64,000 nt of DNA, from positions 248,001 through 312,000 of the forward strand of contig NZ_JAYDCK010000003.1 of the NCBI RefSeq assembly GCF_034555965.1. Reading direction: 5' to 3'. Each line of letters begins with the position of its first letter. The stretch's first letter is position 1. Under the pieces are notes generated by a model. That model had not been told where the DNA came from. It searched no databases and saw only the letters and a list, made by a program, of their open reading frames with translations. This DNA is from Aquicoccus sp. G2-2. GTDB lineage: Bacteria; Pseudomonadota; Alphaproteobacteria; Rhodobacterales; Rhodobacteraceae. Shown piece by piece: positions 28,424 through 38,652 of the stretch. The translations under genes were made by a program, and so were the position numbers.

Positions 28424-29687
28424 ATGGATCATTTCACTTACCAAAATGGCGCGCTCTGTGCCGAAGATGTTCCCGTGGCCGAAATTGCGGCTTCGGTCGG
28501 CACGCCGTTCTATTGTTACTCCGCCGCCACGCTGACCCGCCATTACCGTCTGTTCGATGAGGCGCTGGCGGGTATGCCGCATCTGGTCTGCTTTGCGATG
28601 AAAGCGGCTTCCAATCTTGCCATCATCAAATTGCTGGGCAATCTCGGCGCCGGAATGGATGTTGTCTCGGGGGGAATATGCCCGCGCTCGGGCGGCGGGT
28701 ATTCCGGGTGAAAGGATTGTCTTCTCTGGCATCGGCAAAACCCGCGCGGAGATGCGCGCGGCCCTTACCGGCGGGATTCGCCAGTTCAACGTGGAATCCG
28801 AGCCGGAAATGGCCGTGCTCAACGCCGTTGCGCTGGAATTGGGCGTGAAAGCGCCGATTGCCGTGCGGGTCAACCCGGATGTGGACGCGAAAACCCACGC
28901 CAAGATCGCCACCGGCAAAAGCGAGAACAAATTCGGCATTCCCATTGCCCGCGCCCGCGCCGTTTATGCACAGGCCGCCGCGATGGACGGGCTTGATGTG
29001 GTCGGCGTCGACGTGCATATCGGCTCGCAACTCACCGACCTTGAACCGTTCCGGCTGGCCTATGAGAAACTGGGCGCCCTGACCGAAGCGTTGCGCGCCG
29101 ACGGCCATACCATCCGGCGGCTCGACCTTGGCGGCGGGCTTGGCATTCCTTATGAGAGGTCAAACACCGCCCCGCCTCTGCCCACCGAATACGGTGCCAT
29201 GGTGCAGGAAACATTGGGCCATCTGGGCTGTGAGATCGAGATTGAGCCGGGTCGGCTGATCGCGGGGAACGCCGGGATCATGGTCGCGTCGGTGCTCTAC
29301 CTCAAGGAAGGCGAGGGGCGCGATTTCCTGATTCTCGATGCTGCAATGAACGATCTTATCCGTCCTGCCATGTATGACGCCTATCACGACATCATCCCCG
29401 TCACTGAGCCTGCTCCGGGCGTGGAACCGGCGCGTTTCGATGTCGTCGGCCCGGTCTGTGAAACCGGCGATACCTTCGCGCGCGAACGGAATTTGCCGGT
29501 CATGGCGGCGGGCGATCTGGTGGCCTTCCGCTCTGCCGGGGCCTATGGCGCGGTGATGGCCAGCGAATATAATTCCCGCCCGCTGATCCCTGAGGTTCTG
29601 GTGCAGGGCGATCAATTCGCCGTCATACGCGAAAGACCCAGCTTGGAAGAAATGCTCAACCGCGATACCATTCCGGAATGGCTCTGA
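28424..29687 (+). CDS. lysA: Diaminopimelate decarboxylase (frameshift-interrupted)
   Basis: PLP enzyme making lysine from meso-diaminopimelate, about 421 residues when joined. The PLP lysine is in CFAMKAASNLAI. Later blocks are VGVDVHIGSQLTDL, RRLDLGGGLGIPY, EIEIEPGRLIAGNAG and GPVCETGDTFARER. The frame breaks at the G run 28669-28674. One more G converts the false end (GGICPRS) to DVVSGGEYARARAAGIPGER, the expected sequence. ATG 28424 has no strong binding site, but the family fold begins there. Confidence 0.95.
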
Positions 29688-29699
29688 CCGTCCGGGAGG

Positions 29700-32393
29700 T
29701 TGCTCATCGACGAGACCGCTAAATCCGCGTTGTCCCGCCTGCGCTGGCCCATCCGCCTGACGCGGGCCGGACTCGTGGCCGAACGGATCACCCGCGCATT
29801 CTGGCCGCTCTGGTCGGTTGGGCTTGCCGTGCTGGGCGCGCTGATGCTGGGCCTGCACGAAATGGTCTCGCCATGGGTCGTCTGGGCGCTGGGCGTTGCG
29901 GCCGTGCTGGCCGCGCTCTGGTTTGCCCTGCGTGGCGCGCGGCACTTCCGCTGGCCCACCCGCGCCGAGGTGCTGACCCGGCTTGATGCAACCATGCCGG
30001 GCCGCCCGATTCAGGCGATGCTCGATGCGCAAGCCATCGGGCAGGGCGATGTCGCCTCAACCGAAGTCTGGGCCGAACATCAGCGCCGGATGCGCGCCCG
30101 CGCCGCCCGCGCGCGTGCCGCGGCCCCCGATCTGCGCATCTCGGGGCTTGATCCCTTTGGCCTGCGTTACATGGCGCTGCTGGCCTTCCTTGTCGCCCTC
30201 ATGTTCGGCTCGTTCTGGCGGGTCGGCTCCGTGACGTCGATAACCCCCGGTGTCGGGCAGGCACAGGCCGCCGCTGGCCCGAGCTGGGAAGGCTGGGTTG
30301 AGCCGCCCGCCTATACCGGGCTTCCGGTGCTCTATCTTGGCGACATTACCGGCGAAAACATCCCCGCCCCGAAAGGCAGCCGCATCACACTGCGCCTTTA
30401 TGGCGCGCCAAACGCCTTCAAGCTGCACGAAACCGTCTCTGACGCGGCACCAAAACCCGCCTCCACCCCCGGCCAAACGACCAAAGCCGCCCCGCCGGGA
30501 CAGCCGCCCGACATCATCGTTGCCCATTCCGGCACGCTCGCGATCAAGGGCGACAGCGGGCGAAGCTGGGATGTGGTGATGATCCCCGATACCGCCCCCG
30601 AGATCGAGGCGACAGGCCCGGCAGAGACTAGCGCGGCAGGGGCCTTCACCATGCCATTCTCGGCGCGCGATGATTACGAGGTGCTGCGCGGCAACGCCCA
30701 TATTACGCTCGATATGGACCGGCTTGACCGGCGCTATGGGCTGGCGATGACACCTGAACCGCGCGCCCCGATCAATGTTGACCTGCCGATGCCCGTCGCC
30801 CGTGGCCGCGCCGATTTCCAAGAGGTGCTGATCGAAGATTTCTCAGAGCACCCATGGGCCAACCTGCCAGTCACCGTGACGCTCAGCGCAGAGGATGCGG
30901 GCGGCAATACCGGCCAGAGCGAGCCATATGCGCTGACCCTCGCGGCGCGGCATTTCTTTGACCCGCTGGCGGCATCGGTGATCGAAATGCGCCGCGACCT
31001 TCTGTGGAACCGCAACAACGCACAGCGTATCGCACAGGTCTTGCGCGCCGTTTCCGCGCGCCCCGGCGGCTTGTTCGACCGTGAAACCGACTATATGCGC
31101 CTGCGCTTCATCCTGCGCCGACTCGAGATGCAGCCGAAGGCGGAAATGCCGGATGCTGCCCGCGATGAAATTGCCCAAGCCATGTGGGATCTGGCGCTGC
31201 AACTCGAAGAGGGCACACTTGCCGACGCACTTGAGCGAATGCGGCAAGCGCAGGAACGGCTTAACGAGGCAATGAAAAACGGCGCTTCCGATGCCGAAAT
31301 CGCGCGCCTGATGGAAGACCTGCGCGATGCAACGCGTGATTACTTGCAGCAACTCGAGCGCGATTTCGCCAAGAAGAACCAAGGCGATGGCACCGATCAG
31401 CCGGATCAGGGCAAGCGCGATGAAAACGCGATGCAGATGACCCAGAACGATATCCAGCGGATGATGGACCGGATTCAGGATCTGATGGAACAGGGCCGCA
31501 TGGCCGAAGCGCAGCAGGCGCTGGAAGAATTCCAGGAGATGATGGAAAACATGCGCATGGCCGAAGGCAAGGGCGGGCAGGGCCAATCGCCGGGTCAGCA
31601 GGCGCTTGACGGGCTAAGCGACACGCTGCGCGAACAACAAGGCCTCTCGGACCGCGCTTTCCGCGATTTGCAGGAACAGTTCAACCCCGGTGCGAATGCT
31701 GGCCAGAACAGCGGCAATGAAGGCCGCTCTGGCGGGCAGGGCAAAGGCGAGAGCCATGAGGGCCAAGGGCAAGGCGAAGGGCAGGGCGAAGGCGAACAAG
31801 GGCAGGGCCAGGCCGACAATGGCAATGAGAATGGCACTGGCGGCCAGCAGGGCCAGAATGGTGAGCCACGCGCCGGGCAGGGCGGCACGCCGCAGGATTT
31901 GGGCCAGTCGCTTGCCGAACGCCAACGCGCCCTGCGCGAGGAGCTTGACGGACAACGCCGCAGCCTGCCCGGTGTTGGCACCGAAGGTGGTGATGCGGCA
32001 CGCGACTCGTTGGACCGGGCGGGCCGCGCCATGGACGGTGCCGAACAGGCGCTGCGTCAGGACGATCTCGCCGAGGCGATAGATAAGCAGGCCGAGGCGA
32101 TGGATGCCCTGCGCGACGGTATCCGCAACCTTGGTGAGGCACTGGCCGAGGGCAGCCAGCGCAACAATGGCCAGCAGGGCCAGACACCGGAAAATTTCGC
32201 CGGGCGTCAGAGGTCCGACCCGCTGGGCCGCAATCAAGGCGGCGCGCCGGGGGTCGATGAAAACCTGCTGCAAGGCGAAGATGTCTATCGCCGCGCCCGC
32301 AAATTGCTGGATGAGATTCGCCGCCGCTCGGGCGAAAGGACTCGCCCCGAAGCCGAGCGAGACTATCTCAACCGGCTGCTTGACAGGTTTTGA
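29700..32393 (+). CDS. TIGR02302 family membrane protein with Gln/Gly-rich region
   Basis: Large protein of about 897 residues, found next to lysA in many alphaproteobacteria. Two membrane segments lie near residues 35-80 and a third near 160-180. A predicted extracytoplasmic domain follows, then a coiled-coil segment (about 500-640) rich in Gln, Glu and Met. Residues 661-732 are low complexity, built mainly of Gly, Gln, Glu and Asn. The C-terminus regains helical character (LDEIRRRSGERTRPEAERDY). The start is unclear: TTG 29700 directly abuts GGGAGG, closer than usual. Function is unknown. Confidence 0.82.
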   Translation: MLIDETAKSALSRLRWPIRLTRAGLVAERITRAFWPLWSVGLAVLGALMLGLHEMVSPWVVWALGVAAVLAALWFALRGARHFRWPTRAEVLTRLDATMPGRPIQAMLDAQAIGQGDVASTEVWAEHQRRMRARAARARAAAPDLRISGLDPFGLRYMALLAFLVALMFGSFWRVGSVTSITPGVGQAQAAAGPSWEGWVEPPAYTGLPVLYLGDITGENIPAPKGSRITLRLYGAPNAFKLHETVSDAAPKPASTPGQTTKAAPPGQPPDIIVAHSGTLAIKGDSGRSWDVVMIPDTAPEIEATGPAETSAAGAFTMPFSARDDYEVLRGNAHITLDMDRLDRRYGLAMTPEPRAPINVDLPMPVARGRADFQEVLIEDFSEHPWANLPVTVTLSAEDAGGNTGQSEPYALTLAARHFFDPLAASVIEMRRDLLWNRNNAQRIAQVLRAVSARPGGLFDRETDYMRLRFILRRLEMQPKAEMPDAARDEIAQAMWDLALQLEEGTLADALERMRQAQERLNEAMKNGASDAEIARLMEDLRDATRDYLQQLERDFAKKNQGDGTDQPDQGKRDENAMQMTQNDIQRMMDRIQDLMEQGRMAEAQQALEEFQEMMENMRMAEGKGGQGQSPGQQALDGLSDTLREQQGLSDRAFRDLQEQFNPGANAGQNSGNEGRSGGQGKGESHEGQGQGEGQGEGEQGQGQADNGNENGTGGQQGQNGEPRAGQGGTPQDLGQSLAERQRALREELDGQRRSLPGVGTEGGDAARDSLDRAGRAMDGAEQALRQDDLAEAIDKQAEAMDALRDGIRNLGEALAEGSQRNNGQQGQTPENFAGRQRSDPLGRNQGGAPGVDENLLQGEDVYRRARKLLDEIRRRSGERTRPEAERDYLNRLLDRF

Positions 32394-32464
32394 ACGGAAA
32401 ACAGACTTTGCCGAAACAGCCCGCCAAATGGCAGGTGCAAACGCAACGCGCGGGCCTCACCGGC

Positions 32465-33493
32465 TCAGTTCTGCCCGGTGGGGGGCGCTTCCGATGACAT
32501 CTCGTCGAGCCAGCCCAAAAGCGACAACACCTTCTCGTCGATCCACGCCCTAAGGCTATCGACAACGGCAACATAGCTTTCCAGCGGCGCGCGCAGGGCT
32601 GGAACCGTCTCGGCGATCTTGCCTGCAAAAACGTAAATCAGCACCAGAATGGTGAACAGCACGATCACGGTCAAAAACCCGCGCGAAAAGCCGCCGCGTT
32701 TGGGCTGTGCCGGGGCCACCTGTGTGTCATTTTCCGCGCTGGAGACACGCTCGCTGTCTTTGCGCAGGGTCGAGTTGATTTCGTCGATATCGGGCAGCAG
32801 ATCACGGCGCATCGCATGTGCCGCCGCCCCACCTGCCGCAGCTGCGGCTTCTTCAGGTGACTGGCCACGCATCCGCGCCATCCGTTCGCGGGCCTCGCGC
32901 TCATGGCGGCTGGCCTCATCGTCCGCCTCTTGCAGTCCAAGGTCGGGCTGAGTCTCAAGCCCGCCTGCTTCGTCGGCGCGCGCGCGGGCTTCGAATTGCG
33001 CTTCTTCTCGCAACACATCGCGAACCTCGTCTGGCAATTCGCGTGGCTGTGCCGCAGGCTGCTCCTCGGGCGATTCCTCATGCGCATCCCCGGTTTCCAG
33101 ATCACCCCAATCGCTTTCGGCTTCAGGCTCTTGCGTGTCAGGCTCATGTTCGCGCCAGCGATCATCATCGGAAGCTCCCTCATCCGCCGCCGCCTGCATG
33201 TCTTGGGGGGCCTGCTCTTGGGAGTCTGGTTCAACTACAAAAGCCGTCTCGGGTTCGGATGGCGCGCCTTGCTCAGCTGCGCTCACCGGCTCCGGCGTTG
33301 GCTCGTCTTCCTCCTGCCAATGGGCATCATCCAGCGGCTGACCCAACTCTTCGGCCAACTCTCGGTCTTGACTGGGATGCTTCTGAAACCACGTATCGCC
33401 GCAGTTAGAACATTGCACGTCGCGCCCGTTCTCCGGGATTACATCTTCCGGAACCTCGTACTGTGCCCCGCAATTCGGACAAACCAACCGCAT
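32465..33493 (-). CDS. Zinc-ribbon (MJ0042-type) membrane protein
   Basis: Protein of 342 residues. The N-terminal zinc ribbon is MRLVCPNCGAQYEVPEDVIP with a second Cys pair CSNCGDTW; four cysteines could hold one zinc. Residues 50-240 are very acidic and low complexity (Glu, Asp, Gln, Ala). A single membrane helix (LTVIVLFTILVLIYVFAG) lies about 70 residues from the end. The start at 33493 is chosen because the ribbon begins there; the frame to 33541 adds nothing recognisable. It is divergent from ftsE with 168 bases between starts. Confidence 0.85.
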   Translation of the reverse strand: MRLVCPNCGAQYEVPEDVIPENGRDVQCSNCGDTWFQKHPSQDRELAEELGQPLDDAHWQEEDEPTPEPVSAAEQGAPSEPETAFVVEPDSQEQAPQDMQAAADEGASDDDRWREHEPDTQEPEAESDWGDLETGDAHEESPEEQPAAQPRELPDEVRDVLREEAQFEARARADEAGGLETQPDLGLQEADDEASRHEREARERMARMRGQSPEEAAAAAGGAAAHAMRRDLLPDIDEINSTLRKDSERVSSAENDTQVAPAQPKRGGFSRGFLTVIVLFTILVLIYVFAGKIAETVPALRAPLESYVAVVDSLRAWIDEKVLSLLGWLDEMSSEAPPTGQN

Positions 33494-33661
33494 TGTCACC
33501 TCTTGGCCGTTCCCGGCTCTTTCGTGTGCCTCACACCACATCTTGTAACGAGATTGCCGGGATGTGCAAAGGTTTTGCGCCTCTCACACGTTGCACGCAT
33601 TGCAACTTTCACACGTCTGAGGCAAGAAAGGGACACCGAAAGGAAAGGCAGGGAGCGCGCT

Positions 33662-34339
33662 TTGATCGAGCTGGAAGATGTGGCCTATTCCTATGGCGGC
33701 GGTGAGCTTCTGAGCCATATCGGCTTGGCGCTTCAGCCGGGGTCGTTCCATTTCCTCACCGGCCCGTCCGGCGCGGGCAAGACCACATTTCTCAAACTCT
33801 GCTACGGCGCATTGCTGCCGACCTCGGGCCATGTCCGGCTTTTCGATCAGGATGTGCGCCTGATGAGCCGCGATGACGTCGCGCTCAGTCGCCGCCGCAT
33901 CGGCGTGGTGCATCAGGATGTTCAGTTCCTCGATCATCTGCCCGTGGCCGATAACGTGGCGTTGCCACTTACCGTCTCTGGGCGTGGCTCGGTCGATGAA
34001 GCGGCGAATCTCAAGGAATTGATGAGCTGGGTCGGCCTGAAAAACCGTGCAGACGCCTTGCCGCCCGAACTTTCCGGCGGTGAGCGACAACGTGCCGCGC
34101 TGGCCCGCGCGGTAATCATGTCGCCCGATGTGATCCTCGCGGATGAGCCGACAGGCAACGTCGATTGGGAAATGTCCCAGCGGCTCCTGCGCCTGCTGAT
34201 AGAGCTTAACCGAATGGGCAAGACGATCATGATCGCCACCCACGACCTTGCCCTGATCCGCGCCGCCAAAAGTCAGGTGCAGGCGCGGGTGTTGCGGATC
34301 TCTAATCGACAGCTTCAACTCGCGGGGGCCGATCTGTGA
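33662..34339 (+). CDS. ftsE: Cell division ATP-binding protein FtsE
   Basis: ABC-type ATPase of 225 residues that works with FtsX to activate septal peptidoglycan hydrolysis. Walker A is GPSGAGKTT, the signature is LSGGERQRAALARAV, Walker B is VILADEPTGNVD and the H-loop is ATHD. GVVHQDVQFLDHLPVADNV is the FtsE-style Q-loop. The start is TTG 33662, six bases after GGGAG; a long upstream frame is antisense to the zinc-ribbon gene. It overlaps ftsX. Confidence 0.93.
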   Translation: MIELEDVAYSYGGGELLSHIGLALQPGSFHFLTGPSGAGKTTFLKLCYGALLPTSGHVRLFDQDVRLMSRDDVALSRRRIGVVHQDVQFLDHLPVADNVALPLTVSGRGSVDEAANLKELMSWVGLKNRADALPPELSGGERQRAALARAVIMSPDVILADEPTGNVDWEMSQRLLRLLIELNRMGKTIMIATHDLALIRAAKSQVQARVLRISNRQLQLAGADL

Positions 34340-35241
34340 CACTCGATCCGGCTCAGATCATCGCCCTTCTGGTTGGCGACAAACAGGCCGACCGGGTCGT
34401 GCCACCCACCGGCTATACCGCACGGCTTACGCTTTTTTCTGCAGCGGTGATGGCGTTTCTTGCCGTCTTTGCCTTGGCGCTCTCGCTGGCGTCCGGGCGG
34501 CTGGCACAGCGTTGGGGCGATGAGCTTGCCCGGTCTGCCACGTTGCGCATTTCCGCGCCTGACGGGCAGATGGAGGCCCAAACCGAAGCCGCTCTCAAGG
34601 TGCTGAAAACCACGCCGGGCGTTGTCTCTGCCCGCGCGCTGACAGACGCCGAACAACGCGCATTGCTGGCGCCGTGGTTCGGACCGGACCTGCCGGTAGA
34701 CACCTTGCCTATCCCGCAACTCATTGCAATCAATGAAGATGGCTCGGGCTTTGATCCGGCCGGGCTGCGCCTGCGGCTTGCCGCCGAAGTGCCCGGTGCC
34801 GTGCTTGACGATCACACCCGCTGGCGCCGCCCGCTGGTCAATGCCGCCTACAAGCTGCGCGCGCTGGGCTGGCTTTCCATCGGGCTTATCTTCGCGGCGA
34901 TGGCAGCGATGATCACGCTGGCCGCCAACGCGGCGCTGGCCGCCAATGCGCAAGTGATCGCCGTGCTGCGCCTTGTCGGGGCGCGTGACGGCTATATCGC
35001 GCAGGCCTTCGTGCGCCGCTTCACCCTGCGCGCGCTTTCCGGTGCGGCGCTTGGGATGGTCGGCGGAATGGTTGCCGTGGCACTCTTGCCCTCGGCGCAG
35101 GCGGAAGGTGGGTTTCTCACGGGCTTGGGCTTTACCGGCTGGCATTGGCTCTGGCCGCTGGTGATCCCGCTGCTTGCGGGCATCAACGCCTTTGCCGCCA
35201 CCCGCGCCGCCGCCCGCAAGACATTGAAAGGACTAAGCTGA
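34336..35241 (+). CDS. ftsX: Cell division protein FtsX
   Basis: Membrane partner of FtsE, 301 residues. One helix near residues 33-53, an extracytoplasmic domain, then three helices in the C-terminal half with VIAVLRLVGARDGYIAQAFV, the FtsX signature. Start GTG overlaps the ftsE stop by four bases (GTGA), and its TGA overlaps the ATG of plsC, so ftsE-ftsX-plsC is one translationally coupled operon. Confidence 0.93.
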   Translation: MTLDPAQIIALLVGDKQADRVVPPTGYTARLTLFSAAVMAFLAVFALALSLASGRLAQRWGDELARSATLRISAPDGQMEAQTEAALKVLKTTPGVVSARALTDAEQRALLAPWFGPDLPVDTLPIPQLIAINEDGSGFDPAGLRLRLAAEVPGAVLDDHTRWRRPLVNAAYKLRALGWLSIGLIFAAMAAMITLAANAALAANAQVIAVLRLVGARDGYIAQAFVRRFTLRALSGAALGMVGGMVAVALLPSAQAEGGFLTGLGFTGWHWLWPLVIPLLAGINAFAATRAAARKTLKGLS

Positions 35242-35993
35242 TGCGGTTGGCTTGGCGCTGGATCATGTCGGTGTTCTTCGTGGTGGTGAATGCCCTGATG
35301 ATGGGGATTCTCGGCATCCTTTTCCTGCCATGGGCCGCCCTGTCGCCGCGCGGGGCGCTCACTGCCTGCAAGCTCTATTGCAAATGGGTTCGGCTCACGG
35401 CGCGGCTTTTGGTCGGTATCAGATGGGAAGTGCGCGGCAACGTGCCATCGGGCGAATGCCTTGTCGTCGCCAAGCACCAATCGTTTCTCGATGTCATCAT
35501 GATCTTCGACGCCCTGCCGCAGCCGCGCTTCATTATGAAGCGTGAACTGCTCTGGACGCCGGTGATCGGGCTTTATGCGTGGCGGCTAGGCTGTGTGCCC
35601 GTGGCGCGCGGTCAACGTGGCAAGGCGATCAAACGGATGATGGCGGATGTGAAATCGGGTCGCGTGCCGCCGGGGCAACTGGTGATCTATCCGCAAGGCA
35701 CACGGGTCAAACCCGGCGATCACAAGCCCTTCAAAGTCGGCTCTTTCGTGCTTTACAAGCAACTGGCGCAACCCTGTTCCGCCACCGGCACCAATTCCGG
35801 CCTGTTCTGGCCCAAGGGCACCATGCTGCGCACACCGGGCCGCGCGGTGGTCACGTTCAAAGACCCGATTGCACCGGGACTGCAGCAGGCGCCGTTCATG
35901 GCCCGGCTGGAATCCGAGATTGAGACGACATCCAACAGCCTGATGCGCGAGGCCGGTTATGACAAACCGCTCCCGGAGCCTGATCGCGCCTGA
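35241..35993 (+). CDS. plsC: 1-acyl-sn-glycerol-3-phosphate acyltransferase
   Basis: Membrane enzyme of 250 residues that adds the second acyl chain to lysophosphatidic acid. The catalytic H-x4-D motif is KHQSFLDVI, the substrate block is YPQGTRVKPG (Gln in place of the common Glu) and MKRELLWTPVIG is the acceptor loop. Membrane segments are at about 10-35. It is translationally coupled to ftsX. Linking membrane-lipid synthesis to a division operon is usual in this group. Confidence 0.92.
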   Translation: MRLAWRWIMSVFFVVVNALMMGILGILFLPWAALSPRGALTACKLYCKWVRLTARLLVGIRWEVRGNVPSGECLVVAKHQSFLDVIMIFDALPQPRFIMKRELLWTPVIGLYAWRLGCVPVARGQRGKAIKRMMADVKSGRVPPGQLVIYPQGTRVKPGDHKPFKVGSFVLYKQLAQPCSATGTNSGLFWPKGTMLRTPGRAVVTFKDPIAPGLQQAPFMARLESEIETTSNSLMREAGYDKPLPEPDRA

Positions 35994-36122
35994 TCCGCTG
36001 GGCGCCCCATCGCGCTCCCGGCGTGCCCAAACCTAAAATCTGCCATCGCTTCTTCGCATTTTTGCCCAATCTTCCTGCTTTACCGACCGGACCTGATCCA
36101 AAGCAGTAACAGGCTGACTCAT

Positions 36123-36614
36123 ATGCGAAAATTTATCTTCTCCTTGCCGCGACTGGCGGCAGACACCGTGCTTGCAAAGATTGACGGCCTGCGCGGCACC
36201 GCAAAGCGTGGCGCGGCGATTGGGCAGGTCAGCCCGGAGAATCTCACCGTGCTTGAAGCGATGTGTTTTGCGGCAAAAACGCGTGGAAAGATTGCCGATG
36301 AGGATCTGACCGACATAAAGACGGTTGCGGATGCGATGACGGGGGCAACCTTTCCAATGCAAACCGTAAAGAAAACGGCCGCTCTGGCTGAAACAACCAA
36401 GACCGAGCATGAGGTCATGCGGCTTGTCTCTACCGCGCCGCTTTCGATTCAGGATCAAATGATGCGCGCCGTGCTCTATGTGGTCAGCGCCGATGGCCAG
36501 GTGATCGAGCGCGAATGGGATTTCGTCACCAAACTGGCCACTGGCATGAAGCTGTCAGGTGACAAGCTACGCCAACTCATTGCTGAAACCTTGGAGTTGC
36601 GCACCGCCGCATGA
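36123..36614 (+). CDS. TerB-like helical protein
   Basis: Protein of 163 residues, largely helical, soluble. The segment MMRAVLYVVSADGQVIEREWDFVTKLA with its acidic turn (DGQVIEREWD) resembles the TerB/DjlA N-terminal fold that binds metal. The earlier block LEAMCFAAKTRGKIADEDLT looks like a first copy of the same unit. No tellurite gene cluster is present, so a tellurite role is not implied. The 129 bases upstream hold no gene. A strong bidirectional terminator follows. Confidence 0.65.
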   Translation: MRKFIFSLPRLAADTVLAKIDGLRGTAKRGAAIGQVSPENLTVLEAMCFAAKTRGKIADEDLTDIKTVADAMTGATFPMQTVKKTAALAETTKTEHEVMRLVSTAPLSIQDQMMRAVLYVVSADGQVIEREWDFVTKLATGMKLSGDKLRQLIAETLELRTAA

Positions 36615-36639
36615 TCCTTCGCCGGATCGGTTATAGCAA

Positions 36640-36667
36640 AAAGAGCGGCCACAGCGGGCCGCTCTTT
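36640..36667. terminator. Bidirectional rho-independent terminator
   Basis: AAAGAGCGGCC (36640-36650) and GGCCGCTCTTT (36657-36667) form a perfect 11-base stem with a 6-base loop, flanked by A-runs on the left and T on the right. It lies between the convergent ends of the TerB-like gene and lpd and would serve both. Confidence 0.9.
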
Positions 36668-36694
36668 GCATATTGGTCAGGCGCATCAACAGGT

Positions 36695-38082
36695 TCAGCT
36701 ATGGATCGCCCCGTCGCCGCAAGCCAAAGCCGCCTCGCGCACCGCTTCGGAATAGGTCGGATGCGCGTGGCAGGTCAGCGCCACATCCTGCGCTGCCGCA
36801 CCGAACTCCATCGCCACGCACAGCTCGTGAATCATGTCACCCGCCGCCGGGCCGACTATGGCCGCGCCAAGGATACGGTCGGTTTCCGGGTCGGCGATGA
36901 TCTTGACGAACCCTTCGCCCTGAAACACTGCCTTGGCCCGCGCATTGCCCATGAACATGAACTTGCCGACCTTCGGCTTCATGCCCTTCTCCTTCAGCGC
37001 CGCTTCGGTCTGGCCCACGGTGGCAACCTCGGGCGTGGTGTAAACGACCCCCGGAATCACCCCGTAATTGACATGCCCATGCTTGCCCGCCAGCACTTCG
37101 GCCACGGCCATACCTTCATCTTCGGCCTTATGCGCCAACATCGGGCCGGGGATGGCATCCCCGATGGCATAAACCCCGTCAACGCTGGCTTTCCAAACAT
37201 CATTCACCGCGATCTGCCCGCGCTCGGTCAGCTTCACGCCCAATGCCTCAAGCCCAAGCCCGTCGGAATAGGGTTTGCGCCCGGTCGCGACCAGAACGAT
37301 ATCGGCGTCAAGGGTGATATCCTCATCGCCCTTCTTGGGCGTATAGGTCACCTTGGCCTTCGATTTCAGCGCCTCGGTGCTTTTCACCGCCGCCCCGGTG
37401 ACAATGCTCAGCCCCTGTTTTTCCAGCAACCGCTTGACCAGCCGCTGCACATCCGCGTCCATCCCCGGCAGCACGGCATCCATGTATTCAACCACTGTCA
37501 CTTCCGTGCCCAGCCGCGCATAGACCGAGCCAAGCTCAAGCCCGATCACCCCGGCACCGATCACCACCATTTTCTTGGGCACTTTCGGCAAGGCAAGCGC
37601 GCCGGTAGAGCTGACCACGCGCTCCTCGTCAATCTCCACCCCGGTATGGTTGAGGGTTCCGAGCCGCTGGCGATCACGATGTTTTTCGCCTCGTGGGTGT
37701 CGTCGCCAACCTTGACCTTGCCCGCCTCCGGGATGCTGGCCCAGCCCTTCAGCCAGTCAATCTTGTTCTTCTTGAACAGAAACTCGATCCCGCCGGTATT
37801 CTGCCCCACCGTGTCTTCCTTGTAGGCTTGCATCTGTTTCCAATCGACCGACGGGCTTTTGCCCTTCAACCCCATGGTGACAAAATTATGCTCCGCCTCG
37901 TGCAGCATATGGGTCGCGTGCAGCATCGCCTTCGAAGGAATGCACCCGACATTGAGACAGGTGCCGCCCAGCGTCTCGCGCCCCTCCACAACGGCGGTCT
38001 TCAACCCCAGTTGCGCGCAACGGATGGCGCAGACATAGCCGCCGGGGCCAGCGCCGATGATGATCACGTCATATTTTGCCAT
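36695..38082 (-). CDS. lpd: Dihydrolipoyl dehydrogenase (frameshift-interrupted)
   Basis: E3 subunit of 2-oxoglutarate (and perhaps pyruvate) dehydrogenase; reoxidises dihydrolipoamide with NAD. About 462 residues when joined. The FAD motif [15 protein letters not shown] is at residues 7-21 and the redox disulfide is Cys42/Cys47 ([13 protein letters not shown]). The NAD motif is [16 protein letters not shown], and the C-terminal active-site block is [14 protein letters not shown]. The frame breaks at plus-strand C run 37639-37642. One more base (GGGGG on the coding strand) gives [20 protein letters not shown]. It closes the suc operon. Confidence 0.95.
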
Positions 38083-38141
38083 GAGGGTCTCCTGCGGTCG
38101 GGAAAGGGGTTAACTCGTCTGGTTCAATCTGCATGTTTCGG

Positions 38142-38552
38142 TCATATCAAAGCTGCCAGCAACATGCACGTGGTGGCAAGAAAGCCAACCGCCCAGATCA
38201 GCGAGCGCCACGGCACAAGGCCGAAATAATAGGCCGGCACGTAAAGCACCCGCGCGATGAGATAGGTATAGGCGAAAGCCGCCGTGAACGGGCTGGATTG
38301 GCCAGAGACGCTGATCACCACGCAAGCGATCGTGAACAGGATCAAGCCCTCAAAATGGTTGTTGAGCGCGCGAAACAGCCGCCCCGTGCGGGGCGATACC
38401 TGCTCCACCAGCGGCTTGCCCAGCCGGCCCGCATCACGCGGCGACAGCGTCTTGCCGGTCCCCAGCTCAAGATTGGCGGGGACAGACATCAGCACATATT
38501 GCACCACCTGCAACAAGGCGGCGAGAGTGAGCGCGGTGAGTTCGGGGGTCAT
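38142..38552 (-). CDS. MAPEG-family membrane protein
   Basis: Protein of 136 residues with four membrane helices. The family block RLFRALNNHFEGLILFTIAC and the later AFAYTYLIARVLYVPAYYFG are the MAPEG signature. Bacterial members have unknown roles, sometimes glutathione-linked. It sits between sucB and lpd in the same direction, with about 60-100 bases on each side. Confidence 0.88.
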   Translation of the reverse strand: MTPELTALTLAALLQVVQYVLMSVPANLELGTGKTLSPRDAGRLGKPLVEQVSPRTGRLFRALNNHFEGLILFTIACVVISVSGQSSPFTAAFAYTYLIARVLYVPAYYFGLVPWRSLIWAVGFLATTCMLLAALI

Positions 38553-38652
38553 GTGCTTCTTCCCATGATCGTGAAGCCCGCCCGTGGCGCTTGAGGCACG
38601 GGCAGCACCCGACCGCCACCGGGCGCTGCCCTCGGTCCGGCATCCATCAGCG

